From JAWOLE01 sp963815655 (GTDB taxonomy: Bacteria > Acidobacteriota > Thermoanaerobaculia > UBA5066 > Gp7-AA6), in contig CAWFHK010000001.1 in the NCBI GenBank assembly GCA_963815655.1, positions 1,426,001 to 1,490,000 of the forward strand: DNA of 64,000 nt, in the 5' to 3' direction. Positions 35,849 through 43,187 of the stretch are shown here, piece after piece. The position numbers were made by a program, and so were the translations under genes. Each line of letters opens with the position of its first letter. Within the stretch, counting starts at the first letter, position 1. The notes beneath the pieces were generated by a model that was given only the letters and a program-made list of their open reading frames with translations, was not told the DNA's origin and did not search any database.

Positions 35849-36403
35849 TCAGACTGCCAGGATCTCCTTCTCCTTCGCCTCCAGCAGCTCGTCCACCTCG
35901 GCGATCTTCTTGTCGGTCAGTTTCTGGGATTCCTCGAGGCCGCGCCGCTCGTCGTCTTCGGAGATCTCCTTGTCCTTGAACATCTTCTTCATCCGGTCGT
36001 TGCCCTCGTGGCGGAAGCGCCGGACCTCCACGCGCGCCTCCTCGGCCATGTGGTGGGCCTTCTTCGCGAGGTCCTTGCGGCGTTCCTCCGTCAGGGAAGG
36101 GATCGGGATGCGCACGACCTTACCGTCCGACTGCGGGTTCAGGCCGAGGTCCGACTTGCGGATCGCCCGCTCGATCTCTCCCGACATCTTGGGGTCCCAG
36201 GGCGCCGCCACGATCAGGGTCGGTTCCGGAACCGAGAGGTTGGCCACCTGGTTGATCGGGACATCGGCGCCGTAGGCCGAGACGAGGATCCCGTCCAGGA
36301 TGCCGAGGTTCGCGCGGCCCGTCCGGAGCGTCTTGAAGCGGTCCTTCAGATGCGCGATCGCGCCATTCATGTGCTGCTCGATGTCCTTGAGTTCCTGCCG
36401 CAT
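35849..36403 (-). CDS. frr: Ribosome recycling factor
   Basis: tRNA-mimicking factor that splits post-termination ribosomes with EF-G. 184 residues, the normal length. The three-helix-bundle domain starts MNGAIAHLKDRFKTLRTGRA and domain II includes PEPTLIVAAPWDPKMSGEIE; RIPIPSLTEERRKDLAKKAH is the family signature. Three bases after the pyrH stop. The rpsB-tsf-pyrH-frr order is one of the most conserved in bacteria. Confidence 0.97.
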   Translation of the reverse strand: MRQELKDIEQHMNGAIAHLKDRFKTLRTGRANLGILDGILVSAYGADVPINQVANLSVPEPTLIVAAPWDPKMSGEIERAIRKSDLGLNPQSDGKVVRIPIPSLTEERRKDLAKKAHHMAEEARVEVRRFRHEGNDRMKKMFKDKEISEDDERRGLEESQKLTDKKIAEVDELLEAKEKEILAV

Positions 36404-36406
36404 GCT

Positions 36407-37132
36407 TCACGCCTCCGCTGAAACGAGCGAGCCGATGTCCTCTCCCCGGACGACCCGCTCGATGTTGCCACGAACACCCAGATTGAAGACCTTGATCGGA
36501 ATCCCGTTGTCCATGCAGAGCGCGATGGCGGCCGCGTCCATGACCCGGAGGCCCTGCTCCAGCGCCTGGCGGTAGGAGACCGTCTTCAGGAACTTCGCCT
36601 CCCGGTCGGTCTCGGGGTTGGCGTCGTACACGCCGTCCACCCGCGTCGCCTTCAGCAGCACGTCCGCCTTGATCTCGTTGGCGCGCAGAGCCGCCGCCGA
36701 ATCGGTCGTGAAGAAGGGGTTGCCGGTGCCGCCGGCGAAGAGGACGACGCGCCCCTTCTCCAGGTGGCGGATCGCGCGACGGCGGATGAAGGGCTCCGCG
36801 ATCTGGCGGACCTCGACGGCCGACATCAGCCGCGTCTTGACGCCCCTCTTCTCCAGGGCGTCCTGCAGCGCCAGGCCGTTGATCACCGTCGAGAGCAGCC
36901 CCATGTGGTCCGCCGCGACGCGGTCGATCCCCTGGGCGGCCGCGGAGACGCCGCGGATGATGTTGCCCCCGCCGACGACGACCGCGATGTCGACGCCCAT
37001 GCCGTGCACGTCACGAATCTCGTCGGCCATGCGGGCGACGACGTCGGGAGCGATGCCGAACTTCTGCTCCCCCATCAAGGCCTCCCCCGAGAGCTTCAGG
37101 AGGATGCGCTTGTAGGCGGGGCCCTCGCTCAT
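36407..37132 (-). CDS. pyrH: UMP kinase
   Basis: Hexameric bacterial UMP kinase (amino-acid kinase fold) making UDP for RNA, DNA and cell-wall precursors; regulated by GTP and UTP in known members. 241 residues. ATP-binding KRILLKLSGEALMGE, the VVGGGNIIRG loop and FAGGTGNPFFTTDSAAALRA substrate motif are intact, as is VYDANPE. Between tsf and frr. Confidence 0.97.
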   Translation of the reverse strand: MSEGPAYKRILLKLSGEALMGEQKFGIAPDVVARMADEIRDVHGMGVDIAVVVGGGNIIRGVSAAAQGIDRVAADHMGLLSTVINGLALQDALEKRGVKTRLMSAVEVRQIAEPFIRRRAIRHLEKGRVVLFAGGTGNPFFTTDSAAALRANEIKADVLLKATRVDGVYDANPETDREAKFLKTVSYRQALEQGLRVMDAAAIALCMDNGIPIKVFNLGVRGNIERVVRGEDIGSLVSAEA

Positions 37133-37162
37133 TCTTTTCTCAACGCTCGCCGGCTCGGGCCC

Positions 37163-38062
37163 TCAGCTGACCGGCTCGCCAGCCGGACTCCCTTCGGCGC
37201 GGCCAAGATTCTCTCCCAGCTTGAAGCGGACGAAACGCACGTCCAGGGCCCCCTTGCCGCCCCGCTCGACGATGACCTGCCCGACCGTCTTCTCCGGGTC
37301 CTTCACGAAGGCCTGCTCCGTCAGGACCGTCTCCTGGTAGAACTTCTCGACCTTCCCCTCCGCGATGCGCTCGACGACCTGCGGAGGCTTGCCCGCCGCC
37401 ACGGCCTGCGCCCGCGCGATTTCCCGCTCGGTCGCGAGCATCTCGGGGGTGACTTCGGCGCGCGAGGCGAAACGCGGGTCGGATGCCGCGACGTGCATCG
37501 CCAGGTCCTTGCCGAGGGCGTCGTCCCCGCCGGAGAGGCCGACGAGGACGCCGATGCGGCCGTTGCCGTGGACGTAGCTCGCGAAGCGCTCCCCCGGCCG
37601 CGGCGACAGCCGCGCGAACCGCCGGACGCCCATGTTCTCCCCGAGCTTGGCGATCAGGTGGGTCACGGCCTCCGCCACGGTTTCGCCCGGCTTGCCGGGG
37701 GCGGGAAGCCCCGCCAGATCCGCCGGATCTCCCGACCGCGCCTCTCCGAAGGCCGCGTGCGCCGCGACGAGGTCGGAGAGCCCCTCGGCGAGGCCGCGGA
37801 AGTCGGAGGTCCGCGCGACGAAATCGGTCTCGCAATTGACCTCGACGAGCACGGCGGCCTGGGGCGTCACGCGCGCCACCACGAGCCCTTCCGACGTCGC
37901 GCGATCCGCCTTCCGGGCAGCCGTCGCGAGGCCGCGCTTGCGAAGGATCTTGCGGGCCTCTTCGAAGTTGCCGCTCGCCTCCACCAGCGCCTTCTTGCAA
38001 TCCATCATCCCGACGCCGGTTTCGGCGCGCAAGTCCGCCACCGCTTTGGACGTGATCTCCAT
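37163..38062 (-). CDS. tsf: Elongation factor Ts
   Basis: Guanine-nucleotide exchange factor for EF-Tu, both copies of which are in this window. 299 residues, the long two-subdomain form. The N-terminal domain has VADLRAETGVGMMDCKKALV, the core NCETDFVARTSDFRGLAEGL carries the TDF motif that opens EF-Tu, and the coiled-coil and C-terminal module (KVEKFYQETVLTEQAFVKDP) follow. A repeat module separates it from rpsB upstream. Confidence 0.97.
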   Translation of the reverse strand: MEITSKAVADLRAETGVGMMDCKKALVEASGNFEEARKILRKRGLATAARKADRATSEGLVVARVTPQAAVLVEVNCETDFVARTSDFRGLAEGLSDLVAAHAAFGEARSGDPADLAGLPAPGKPGETVAEAVTHLIAKLGENMGVRRFARLSPRPGERFASYVHGNGRIGVLVGLSGGDDALGKDLAMHVAASDPRFASRAEVTPEMLATEREIARAQAVAAGKPPQVVERIAEGKVEKFYQETVLTEQAFVKDPEKTVGQVIVERGGKGALDVRFVRFKLGENLGRAEGSPAGEPVS

Positions 38063-38082
38063 GGTTCCCCTATGAGGTTAAG

Positions 38083-38165
38083 AGTCCAAGGTCCAATGTC
38101 CAGGGTCCAAGGTAGCCCCGGACCAGCTTCGCTACTCTGGACTTTGGACCTTGGACTTTGAACTC
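38083..38165. repeat. Heptad inverted-arm module, TCCAAGG class
   Basis: Left arm 38083-38114 (GTCCAAG, GTCCAAT, GTCCAGG, GTCCAAG), right arm 38137-38165 (CTGGACT, TTGGACC, TTGGACT). Spacer TAGCCCCGGACCAGCTTCGC carries the CGGACC and CTTCGCTAC core elements. It lies between rpsB and tsf. Confidence 0.77.
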
Positions 38166-38169
38166 GTTT

Positions 38170-38952
38170 CTACGAGGCGACGTCCGAGACGACCGCGGTC
38201 GTGGAGAGCTCGGGCGTGCGGGGCCGCGATTCCTCGGATCCCGCCTCGCCGACCGCGCCGCGCTCCTCGTGGGCGTGCAGGCCCTCGAGCACCGCGTCGG
38301 ACACGCGCGAGGTGAACAGCCGGATCGCCCGGATGGCGTCGTCGTTGCCCGGGATCACGTGGTCGATGACGTCGGGATCGCAGTTGGTGTCCACGACCGC
38401 GACGACGGGGATCCCGAGAATGTTCGCCTCCTTGACCGCGATGTACTCCTGTTTCGGGTCGATCACGAAGAGGGCGTCGGGCAGCTCGTCCATCTCCTTG
38501 ATCCCGGTCAGGTTCTTCTGCAGCTTCTCCTTCTCGCGCTCCAGCCGCAGCCGCTCCTTCTTGGTGAGGTTCTCGTTGTCCTCCTGGGCGAGGATCCCCT
38601 CGATCTCCTTCAAGCGGTGAATGGACTTGCGGATCGTCGAGAAGTTGGTGAGGGTGCCGCCGAGCCACCGCGTGTTCACGTAGAACATGCCGCAGCGGTT
38701 CGCCTCCTCGTAGATCGCGTCCTGCGCCTGGCGCTTCGTGCCGACGAAGAGAAGGTTCTTCCCCTGCGCGGCCAGCTCCGTGACGAATTTCGAGGCTTCC
38801 TTGAACTGCTTGAGCGTCTTCTGAAGGTCGATGATGTAGATCCCGTTGCGCTTTCCGAAGATGAACTTCTTCATCTTCGGGTTCCAGCGCTTGGTCTGAT
38901 GACCAAAGTGGACGCCAGCCTCGAGCAGTTCCTTCATCGAAATAGATGCCAG
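38170..38952 (-). CDS. rpsB: 30S ribosomal protein S2 (probable CTG start)
   Basis: Late-assembling 30S protein near the anti-Shine-Dalgarno region, needed for S1 binding. Conserved features: MKELLEAGVHFGHQTKRWNP, FGKRNGIYIIDLQKTLKQF and LPDALFVIDPKQEYIAVKEA. The only ATG (38937) has no ribosome binding site, whereas a perfect AAGGAGG at 38965-38959 sits six bases before a CTG at 38952 that would add MASIS and restore the usual S2 N-terminus. The CTG start is therefore preferred here (260 residues); with ATG the product has 255. Confidence 0.95.
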   Translation of the reverse strand: MASISMKELLEAGVHFGHQTKRWNPKMKKFIFGKRNGIYIIDLQKTLKQFKEASKFVTELAAQGKNLLFVGTKRQAQDAIYEEANRCGMFYVNTRWLGGTLTNFSTIRKSIHRLKEIEGILAQEDNENLTKKERLRLEREKEKLQKNLTGIKEMDELPDALFVIDPKQEYIAVKEANILGIPVVAVVDTNCDPDVIDHVIPGNDDAIRAIRLFTSRVSDAVLEGLHAHEERGAVGEAGSEESRPRTPELSTTAVVSDVAS

Positions 38953-38971
38953 ATCACACCTCCTTATGTTG

Positions 38972-39058
38972 AGGTGGTAGGTGGTAGGTGGTAGGTCGTA
39001 GGGGGAGCTCGGTGCTCGCCCACGTCCCTACCACCTTCCACCTAACACCTACCACCTA
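38972..39058. repeat. Heptad inverted-arm module, GTAGGTG class
   Basis: Left arm 38972-39003 (AGGTGGT x3, AGGTCGT), right arm 39026-39058 (CTACCAC, CTTCCAC, CTAACAC, CTACCAC). Spacer GAGCTCGGTGCTCGCCCACG. It fills the rpsI-rpsB gap up to the rpsI stop. Confidence 0.77.
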
Positions 39059-39060
39059 AA

Positions 39061-39456
39061 CTATCTCTTGCTGAACTGGAAGCGGGCGCGCGCGCCGCGC
39101 TGCCCGTATTTCTTGCGTTCCTTCATCCGGGGATCGCGCGTCAGGAAGCCTTCCTTCTTCAGCTTCTTGCGCAGCTCCGCGTTGTACTCGGTCAGGGCCC
39201 GCGCGATGCCGTGACGGATCGCGCCGGCCTGCCCCGTCGGGCCGCCGCCGGAGACCGTCACGTGGATGTCGAACCGCTCGGCCGTCTCCGTGGAGAGGAG
39301 CGGCTGCTTGATGACCATCTTCAGGACGTTGTTGGGGAAGTAGTCGTCGAGGGAGCGCTTGTTGACCGTGATGGAGCCGGAACCGGGAAGGAGCCGCACG
39401 CGCGCCATCGCGCTCTTGCGTCTCCCGGTGGAGCGATGCTGGATTTCAACGGCCAA
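39061..39456 (-). CDS. rpsI: 30S ribosomal protein S9
   Basis: 30S head protein whose C-terminal tail touches P-site tRNA. Start at TTG 39456 because GGAGGAGG lies five bases upstream and the product then reads MAVEIQHRSTGRRKSAMARV, 131 residues, the family length. TVSGGGPTGQAGAIRHGIAR is the signature; the C-terminus RARFQFSKR has the conserved tail lysine and arginine. Partner gene of rplM just upstream. Confidence 0.96.
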   Translation of the reverse strand: MAVEIQHRSTGRRKSAMARVRLLPGSGSITVNKRSLDDYFPNNVLKMVIKQPLLSTETAERFDIHVTVSGGGPTGQAGAIRHGIARALTEYNAELRKKLKKEGFLTRDPRMKERKKYGQRGARARFQFSKR

Positions 39457-39473
39457 TGTTCCTCCTCCGCTTC

Positions 39474-39929
39474 TCAACTCGCCGGGTGGCGCACGGCCAG
39501 CGTCAGCACGCGCGGCTTCTGCGCCTCGTGCGGATGGGAGGCCCCGCGATAGACCTTGAGCTTCTTCAACTGCTTCCGTCCGAGCCGCGACTTGGGCAGC
39601 ATCCCGCGCACGGCCTCTTCGATAAGCCTCTCGGGATGTTTCGCCGACATCTCCTTCGCGGGAACCGACTTCAGGCCGCCGGGATAGCCCGTATGGCGAT
39701 GGTAGACCTTCTCCTCGGCCTTGCGGCCCGTCAGCAGGACCTTGTCGGCGTTGGTCACGACGACGAAGTCGCCGGTGTCAAGATACGGGAGGTAGTGAGC
39801 GCGATGCTTGCCGCAGAGGACGCGCGCGACGCGCGTGGCGAGGCGGCCCAGGACCTTGTTGGTCGCGTCCACGACCCACCACTCCTGGCGGATCGCGCCC
39901 TTGAGAGCCGCAGATGTCCCTGAACTCAT
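39474..39929 (-). CDS. rplM: 50S ribosomal protein L13
   Basis: Early-assembly 50S protein. 151 residues: WWVVDATNKVLGRLATRVAR at the N-terminus, GDFVVVTNADKVLLTGRK and HPERLIEEAVRGMLPKSRLG in the middle. AAGGAG lies nine bases before ATG 39929. Head gene of the rplM-rpsI-rpsB-tsf run, served by the promoter at 40010-40038 with a hairpin in its leader; in E. coli L13 represses its own operon. Confidence 0.97.
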   Translation of the reverse strand: MSSGTSAALKGAIRQEWWVVDATNKVLGRLATRVARVLCGKHRAHYLPYLDTGDFVVVTNADKVLLTGRKAEEKVYHRHTGYPGGLKSVPAKEMSAKHPERLIEEAVRGMLPKSRLGRKQLKKLKVYRGASHPHEAQKPRVLTLAVRHPAS

Positions 39930-39966
39930 GAAACCGGACTCCTTAATTCAACAAAACCGGCGCGCA

Positions 39967-39981
39967 AGCCTGAGGCAGGCT
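39967..39981 (-). promoter_or_regulatory. Leader hairpin upstream of rplM
   Basis: Minus strand AGCCTG-CCT-CAGGCT gives a perfect 6-bp stem, followed by TGCGCGCCGGTTTTGTTG. It lies between the promoter and the rplM ribosome binding site. Could be a weak attenuator or an autoregulatory site; the sequence alone cannot decide. Confidence 0.4.
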
Positions 39982-40009
39982 CGTCCCCGACCCCGTTTGA
40001 GGGCGCGTA

Positions 40010-40038
40010 AGGATACGCAAGCGGCAGTGCGGAGTCAA
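40010..40038 (-). promoter_or_regulatory. Sigma70-type promoter of the rplM operon
   Basis: Minus strand -35 TTGACT (40038-40033) and -10 TATCCT (40015-40010), spaced 17 bp. About 80 bases before the rplM start. The insertion sequence begins only 25 bp beyond the -35, leaving the promoter core intact but replacing anything further upstream. Confidence 0.75.
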
Positions 40039-40062
40039 GGAATCGCATCGCGCCGCGCAGAA

Positions 40063-40110
40063 TGTAACCGGAGGGGGGATGGTCGCGCCATTTGAAAAGG
40101 TAACCCGGGG
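40063..40110 (+). repeat. IS left terminal inverted repeat
   Basis: Contains GTAACCGGAG at its outer edge and GAAAAGGTAACCC at its inner edge, matching the right end in inverse orientation. It starts 25 bp from the -35 of the rplM promoter. Confidence 0.75.
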
Positions 40111-40137
40111 GGAAGATGTGGAAGGGAGGGTTACCGG

Positions 40138-41418
40138 ATGGGCGGGCGATCGAAATGGGAGTATTTCCGGGAGATTTTCGGGCGTTACCGAGGGGCTTCG
40201 AGGCAGGAGAAGGGGAAGATTCTGGAGGAGTTTTGTCGAGTCTGCGGGTACAACCGAAAGTACGCGATACGTAAGCTTTCGGGTCCACCGCCTGGCGGGA
40301 AGCCGCGGGCGCGGCGCCGGGGGGTGCGTGGGCCGCACTACGGGTCGCAAGTGATTTCGATTCTGCGTGGGGTCTGGGAGGCGGCCGGGTATCCGTGGTC
40401 GGTGAGGTTGACGGGGATCGTGCCGGTATGGATGCCGTGGATTCGCCGACGTTTTCGTCCGAGTCCCGAGGTGGAGCGGCAGCTGCTCTCCATCAGCGCC
40501 CGGCAGATCGACCGGCGGCTGGCAGGGAGCAAGCGAAGTCTGAAGAGGCGCTTCTACGGACGGACCAAGCCGGGGACGCTTCTGAAGCATCACATTCCGA
40601 TCCGCACGGATAACTGGGACGTGACCGTGCCAGGATTTGGCGAGGTGGATCTGGTCTCGCACTCTGGCAATAGCGGGGACGGGCGATTCGCCTATTCGCT
40701 CAACTTCACCGACATCCACACGGCCTGGGTGGAGACGGAAGCGATCCTGGGCAAGGGTCAGGAGACCGTGCGGGAGGCTCTGGAAGAGATCCGAGGGCGG
40801 CTTCCTTTCCCACTCTCCGGCATCGACTCGGACAACGGTTCGGAGTTCATCAACGACTGCCTCTGGAGCTACTGCAAGGACCGCAGGATCCAGTTCACCC
40901 GGGGTCGCCCCTACAAGAAGGACGACAACGCCCACATCGAACAGAAGAACTGGACTCATGTGCGAAAGCTCATCGGCTGGGAGCGCTTCGATACCCAGAA
41001 GGCCGCCGCCGCGATCAATGGCCTCTACGGCAGAGAGTGGCGGCTGATGATGAATCTCTTCCAGCCCTCCGTGAAGCTGATGCGCAAAGTCCGCGTCGGC
41101 TCCCGCCTGACCCGCAAGTACGACAAGCCGCAGACGCCGCTAGATCGCCTGCTGGCTTGCGCCGAAGGCGACGCGGAAAAGCTCAAGACCCTCAGCGGGC
41201 TACGACAGTCCCTTGATCCCTTCGAGCTCGCCCGCGGGATCGATCGAAAACTCGAAAGAATCGATCGCCTCGCCAGCAGGTCCACGATCTCTGTGCCGCC
41301 GAGTCAAAGAAAACTCGAAAACTTACCAGCCCATCTCCAGATCCGGCTTCCCAAACCAGCCAAACGCGAGAAACCTCTGGGCCCGAGTGAAAAGAAACGA
41401 AAACTCCGAATTGCTTAA
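40138..41418 (+). CDS. DDE integrase-type transposase
   Basis: Retroviral-integrase-fold transposase, 426 residues, of the rve type. Catalytic residues are Asp171 (GFGEVDLVSH), Asp232 (IDSDNGSEFIND) and Glu268 (DDNAHIEQKNW), with 35 residues between the last two, a textbook DD35E. An N-terminal helical region (WEYFREIFGRYRGASRQEKG) is likely the DNA-binding part, and the C-terminus is Lys/Arg-rich. GGGAGGG lies eight bases before the ATG. The frame is complete, so the element may still move. I do not assign an IS family with confidence. Confidence 0.88.
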   Translation: MGGRSKWEYFREIFGRYRGASRQEKGKILEEFCRVCGYNRKYAIRKLSGPPPGGKPRARRRGVRGPHYGSQVISILRGVWEAAGYPWSVRLTGIVPVWMPWIRRRFRPSPEVERQLLSISARQIDRRLAGSKRSLKRRFYGRTKPGTLLKHHIPIRTDNWDVTVPGFGEVDLVSHSGNSGDGRFAYSLNFTDIHTAWVETEAILGKGQETVREALEEIRGRLPFPLSGIDSDNGSEFINDCLWSYCKDRRIQFTRGRPYKKDDNAHIEQKNWTHVRKLIGWERFDTQKAAAAINGLYGREWRLMMNLFQPSVKLMRKVRVGSRLTRKYDKPQTPLDRLLACAEGDAEKLKTLSGLRQSLDPFELARGIDRKLERIDRLASRSTISVPPSQRKLENLPAHLQIRLPKPAKREKPLGPSEKKRKLRIA

Positions 41419-41426
41419 CCTTAACG

Positions 41427-41474
41427 CGCGGGGTTACCTTTTCCGATGTCTCGACGATCACCGCTCCGGTTACC
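41427..41474 (-). repeat. IS right terminal inverted repeat
   Basis: Inverted counterpart of 40063-40110: GGGGTTACCTTTTCC at its inner edge and CTCCGGTTACC at its outer edge. Follows the transposase stop by eight bases. Confidence 0.75.
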
Positions 41475-41561
41475 TTTTGGAATGGCTTGACAGGGGAATC
41501 GGGGCTCCGGGAGCGCCCCTCGCGAAAGATCCCTTGTCCGGACCCCTTATGATTCAGGCGG

Positions 41562-42530
41562 ATGGCGACTCTCCCGACGGCGCGCCTCCTCGACGGCGCC
41601 TCGCTCGCGCGCGCGCTGCGCGAGAAGATCCGGGCGCAGGCCCTGGAGGTCGCCCGGCGCGGCCGCCCCCCTTCCCTGCGCGTCGTCCTCGTGGGCGAGG
41701 ACCCGGCCTCGATGACGTACGTCTCCTCCAAGACGCGCGCCGCCGAGGAAGCCGGCTGCCTCGCCGAGACGATCCGGCTGCCGGAAGAGACGGCGCCCCG
41801 GCGGCTCCTCGAGGAAGTCGAAAAGGCCAACCGCGACGACGCGGTGGACGGGATCCTCGTCCAGCTCCCGCTTCCTTCCGGCCACGACCCGAGGAGGGTC
41901 TTCGATGCGATCGATCCCGGGAAGGACGTCGACGGCCTGCACCCGGAGAACGTCGGCCTGCTTGCCCAGGGGCGCCCGCGTTTCGTGCCGTGCACGGCGG
42001 CCGGGATCCTCGCCCTCCTCGACGCCCACGAGGTCCCGATCGCCGGCGCCGACGCGGTCGTGCTCGGACGGAGCGAGATCGTCGGGAAGCCGGCGGCGGC
42101 GCTGCTGACCTCGCGCAACGCCACGGTCACTCTCTGCCACTCGAAGACGAAGGAGCTCGCCTCGACCTGCCGCCGCGCCGAGATCCTCGTCGTCGCGATC
42201 GGGAGAGCGGGATTCGTCACGCGCGAATTCGTCCGCGAAGGCGCGGCCGTCGTGGACGTCGGCATCCACCGGCTGGAGACGCTCGAGCAGGCGCCGGCGC
42301 CCCTGCGGGAGTCCCGCCGCCTCGCCGAGGCCATCGCCCGCAAGGGGCGAGCTCTCGTCGGCGACGTGGACTTCGACGGCGTCCGTGGCGTGGCCTCCTG
42401 GATCACTCCCGTCCCGGGAGGCGTCGGCCCGCTCACGATCGCCATGCTCCTGCAGAACACCGTGGACGCGGCCCGCCGCAGGCAAGAAAAGAGAATCGAT
42501 CCCGGTGACGCTCGAGGAGGCGTTCCATGA
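41562..42530 (+). CDS. folD: Bifunctional methylenetetrahydrofolate dehydrogenase / methenyltetrahydrofolate cyclohydrolase
   Basis: Interconverts 5,10-methylene-, methenyl- and 10-formyl-THF in one-carbon metabolism, using NADP. 322 residues. The catalytic lysine lies in YVSSKTRAAEEAG, followed by DGILVQLPLPSG, DPGKDVDGLHPENVG, the nucleotide-binding GRSEIVGKPAAALL and the C-terminal signature TPVPGGVGPLTIAMLLQNT. Slightly longer than the usual ~290 because of N- and C-terminal tails. The stop overlaps the next start by four bases. Confidence 0.97.
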   Translation: MATLPTARLLDGASLARALREKIRAQALEVARRGRPPSLRVVLVGEDPASMTYVSSKTRAAEEAGCLAETIRLPEETAPRRLLEEVEKANRDDAVDGILVQLPLPSGHDPRRVFDAIDPGKDVDGLHPENVGLLAQGRPRFVPCTAAGILALLDAHEVPIAGADAVVLGRSEIVGKPAAALLTSRNATVTLCHSKTKELASTCRRAEILVVAIGRAGFVTREFVREGAAVVDVGIHRLETLEQAPAPLRESRRLAEAIARKGRALVGDVDFDGVRGVASWITPVPGGVGPLTIAMLLQNTVDAARRRQEKRIDPGDARGGVP

Positions 42531-43174
42531 GATCCCTGCTTCGCCTTTTCGTCCTGCTCCTGCTCCTCCCCGCGGCGCTCCCGGCCGAGCGCCTCTCCAC
42601 GAAGTACCGGTCGTGGGACAAATCGCCGGAAGCCTCCTTCCTGACTTTCGCGGAGCGGGCGCAGTGGAAACAGGTTCGAGTGGACGCCGACGCGGAGAGG
42701 TTCGTCGCCGATTACTTCGCGCGCCGCGGTCCCGACTTCCCGGCGATGCTCAAGGAACGCATCGCGGCGGCGGACAAGTACTTCTCGTCCGGGAAGATCA
42801 AGGGGTCCGAGACGCTGCGGGGAAAGGTCGTCATCCTCTTCGGGCCTCCGACCTCTGTGGATCAGACCCGGTCGAAGGGCAATCTCGGGACCGGCGGAGT
42901 CGGCGATGAAGCCAAGTACGCGGGAACCGGCGTGCCGAACCCCTACTCCAACGTCGGCGCGGGAGCGGCCGGCCTGTCCCATTCCGAGCGGGCCGAACAA
43001 TTCAATTTCGAGTACGACAAGCGGCAGGCTCCCGCCGCGATCGGAAAGCCGTTCCGCGTCGAGATCCTGATCCGTTCCGTCTCCGACCAGCAGGCGCTGG
43101 ATCCCCAGGGCCTCGAGGAGAAGTTCGAAGCCGTCGCGAAGGCCTCGATCACGCGCGAGGCTCCGGGCCGATAG
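42527..43174 (+). CDS. GWxTD-domain secreted protein
   Basis: 215 residues with a cleavable signal (MRSLLRLFVLLLLLPAALPA). The rest resembles the GWxTD-domain proteins common in Acidobacteriota: a start near YRSWDKSPEASFLTFAERAQ, then DAERFVADYFARRGPDF, and the domain's later KVVILFGPPTSVDQT segment, normally the point where such proteins describe a record-type beta core. Function of the family is unknown. Translationally coupled to folD by an ATGA overlap, though no functional link is evident. Confidence 0.75.
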   Translation: MRSLLRLFVLLLLLPAALPAERLSTKYRSWDKSPEASFLTFAERAQWKQVRVDADAERFVADYFARRGPDFPAMLKERIAAADKYFSSGKIKGSETLRGKVVILFGPPTSVDQTRSKGNLGTGGVGDEAKYAGTGVPNPYSNVGAGAAGLSHSERAEQFNFEYDKRQAPAAIGKPFRVEILIRSVSDQQALDPQGLEEKFEAVAKASITREAPGR

Positions 43175-43187
43175 CGCGGATGCTCCG

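Larger units (their letters stand above)
40063..41474 (+). mobile_element. Insertion sequence with ~48-bp imperfect terminal inverted repeats
   Basis: A 1412-bp unit encloses one DD35E transposase gene. The left end (40063-40110, TGTAACCGGAGGGGGGATGG onward) and the reverse complement of the right end (41427-41474, GGTAACCGGAGCGGTGATCG onward) match at about three quarters of positions, including GGAAAAGGTAACCC-type inner parts. Each end carries GTAACC twice, 30 bases apart. No convincing target duplication could be read at the borders. It separates the divergent rplM and folD. Confidence 0.82.

Noticed and set aside
41487..41515. TTGACA as a folD promoter -35
   Set aside because: A perfect TTGACA lies 70 bases before folD but no acceptable -10 stands 16-18 bases downstream.
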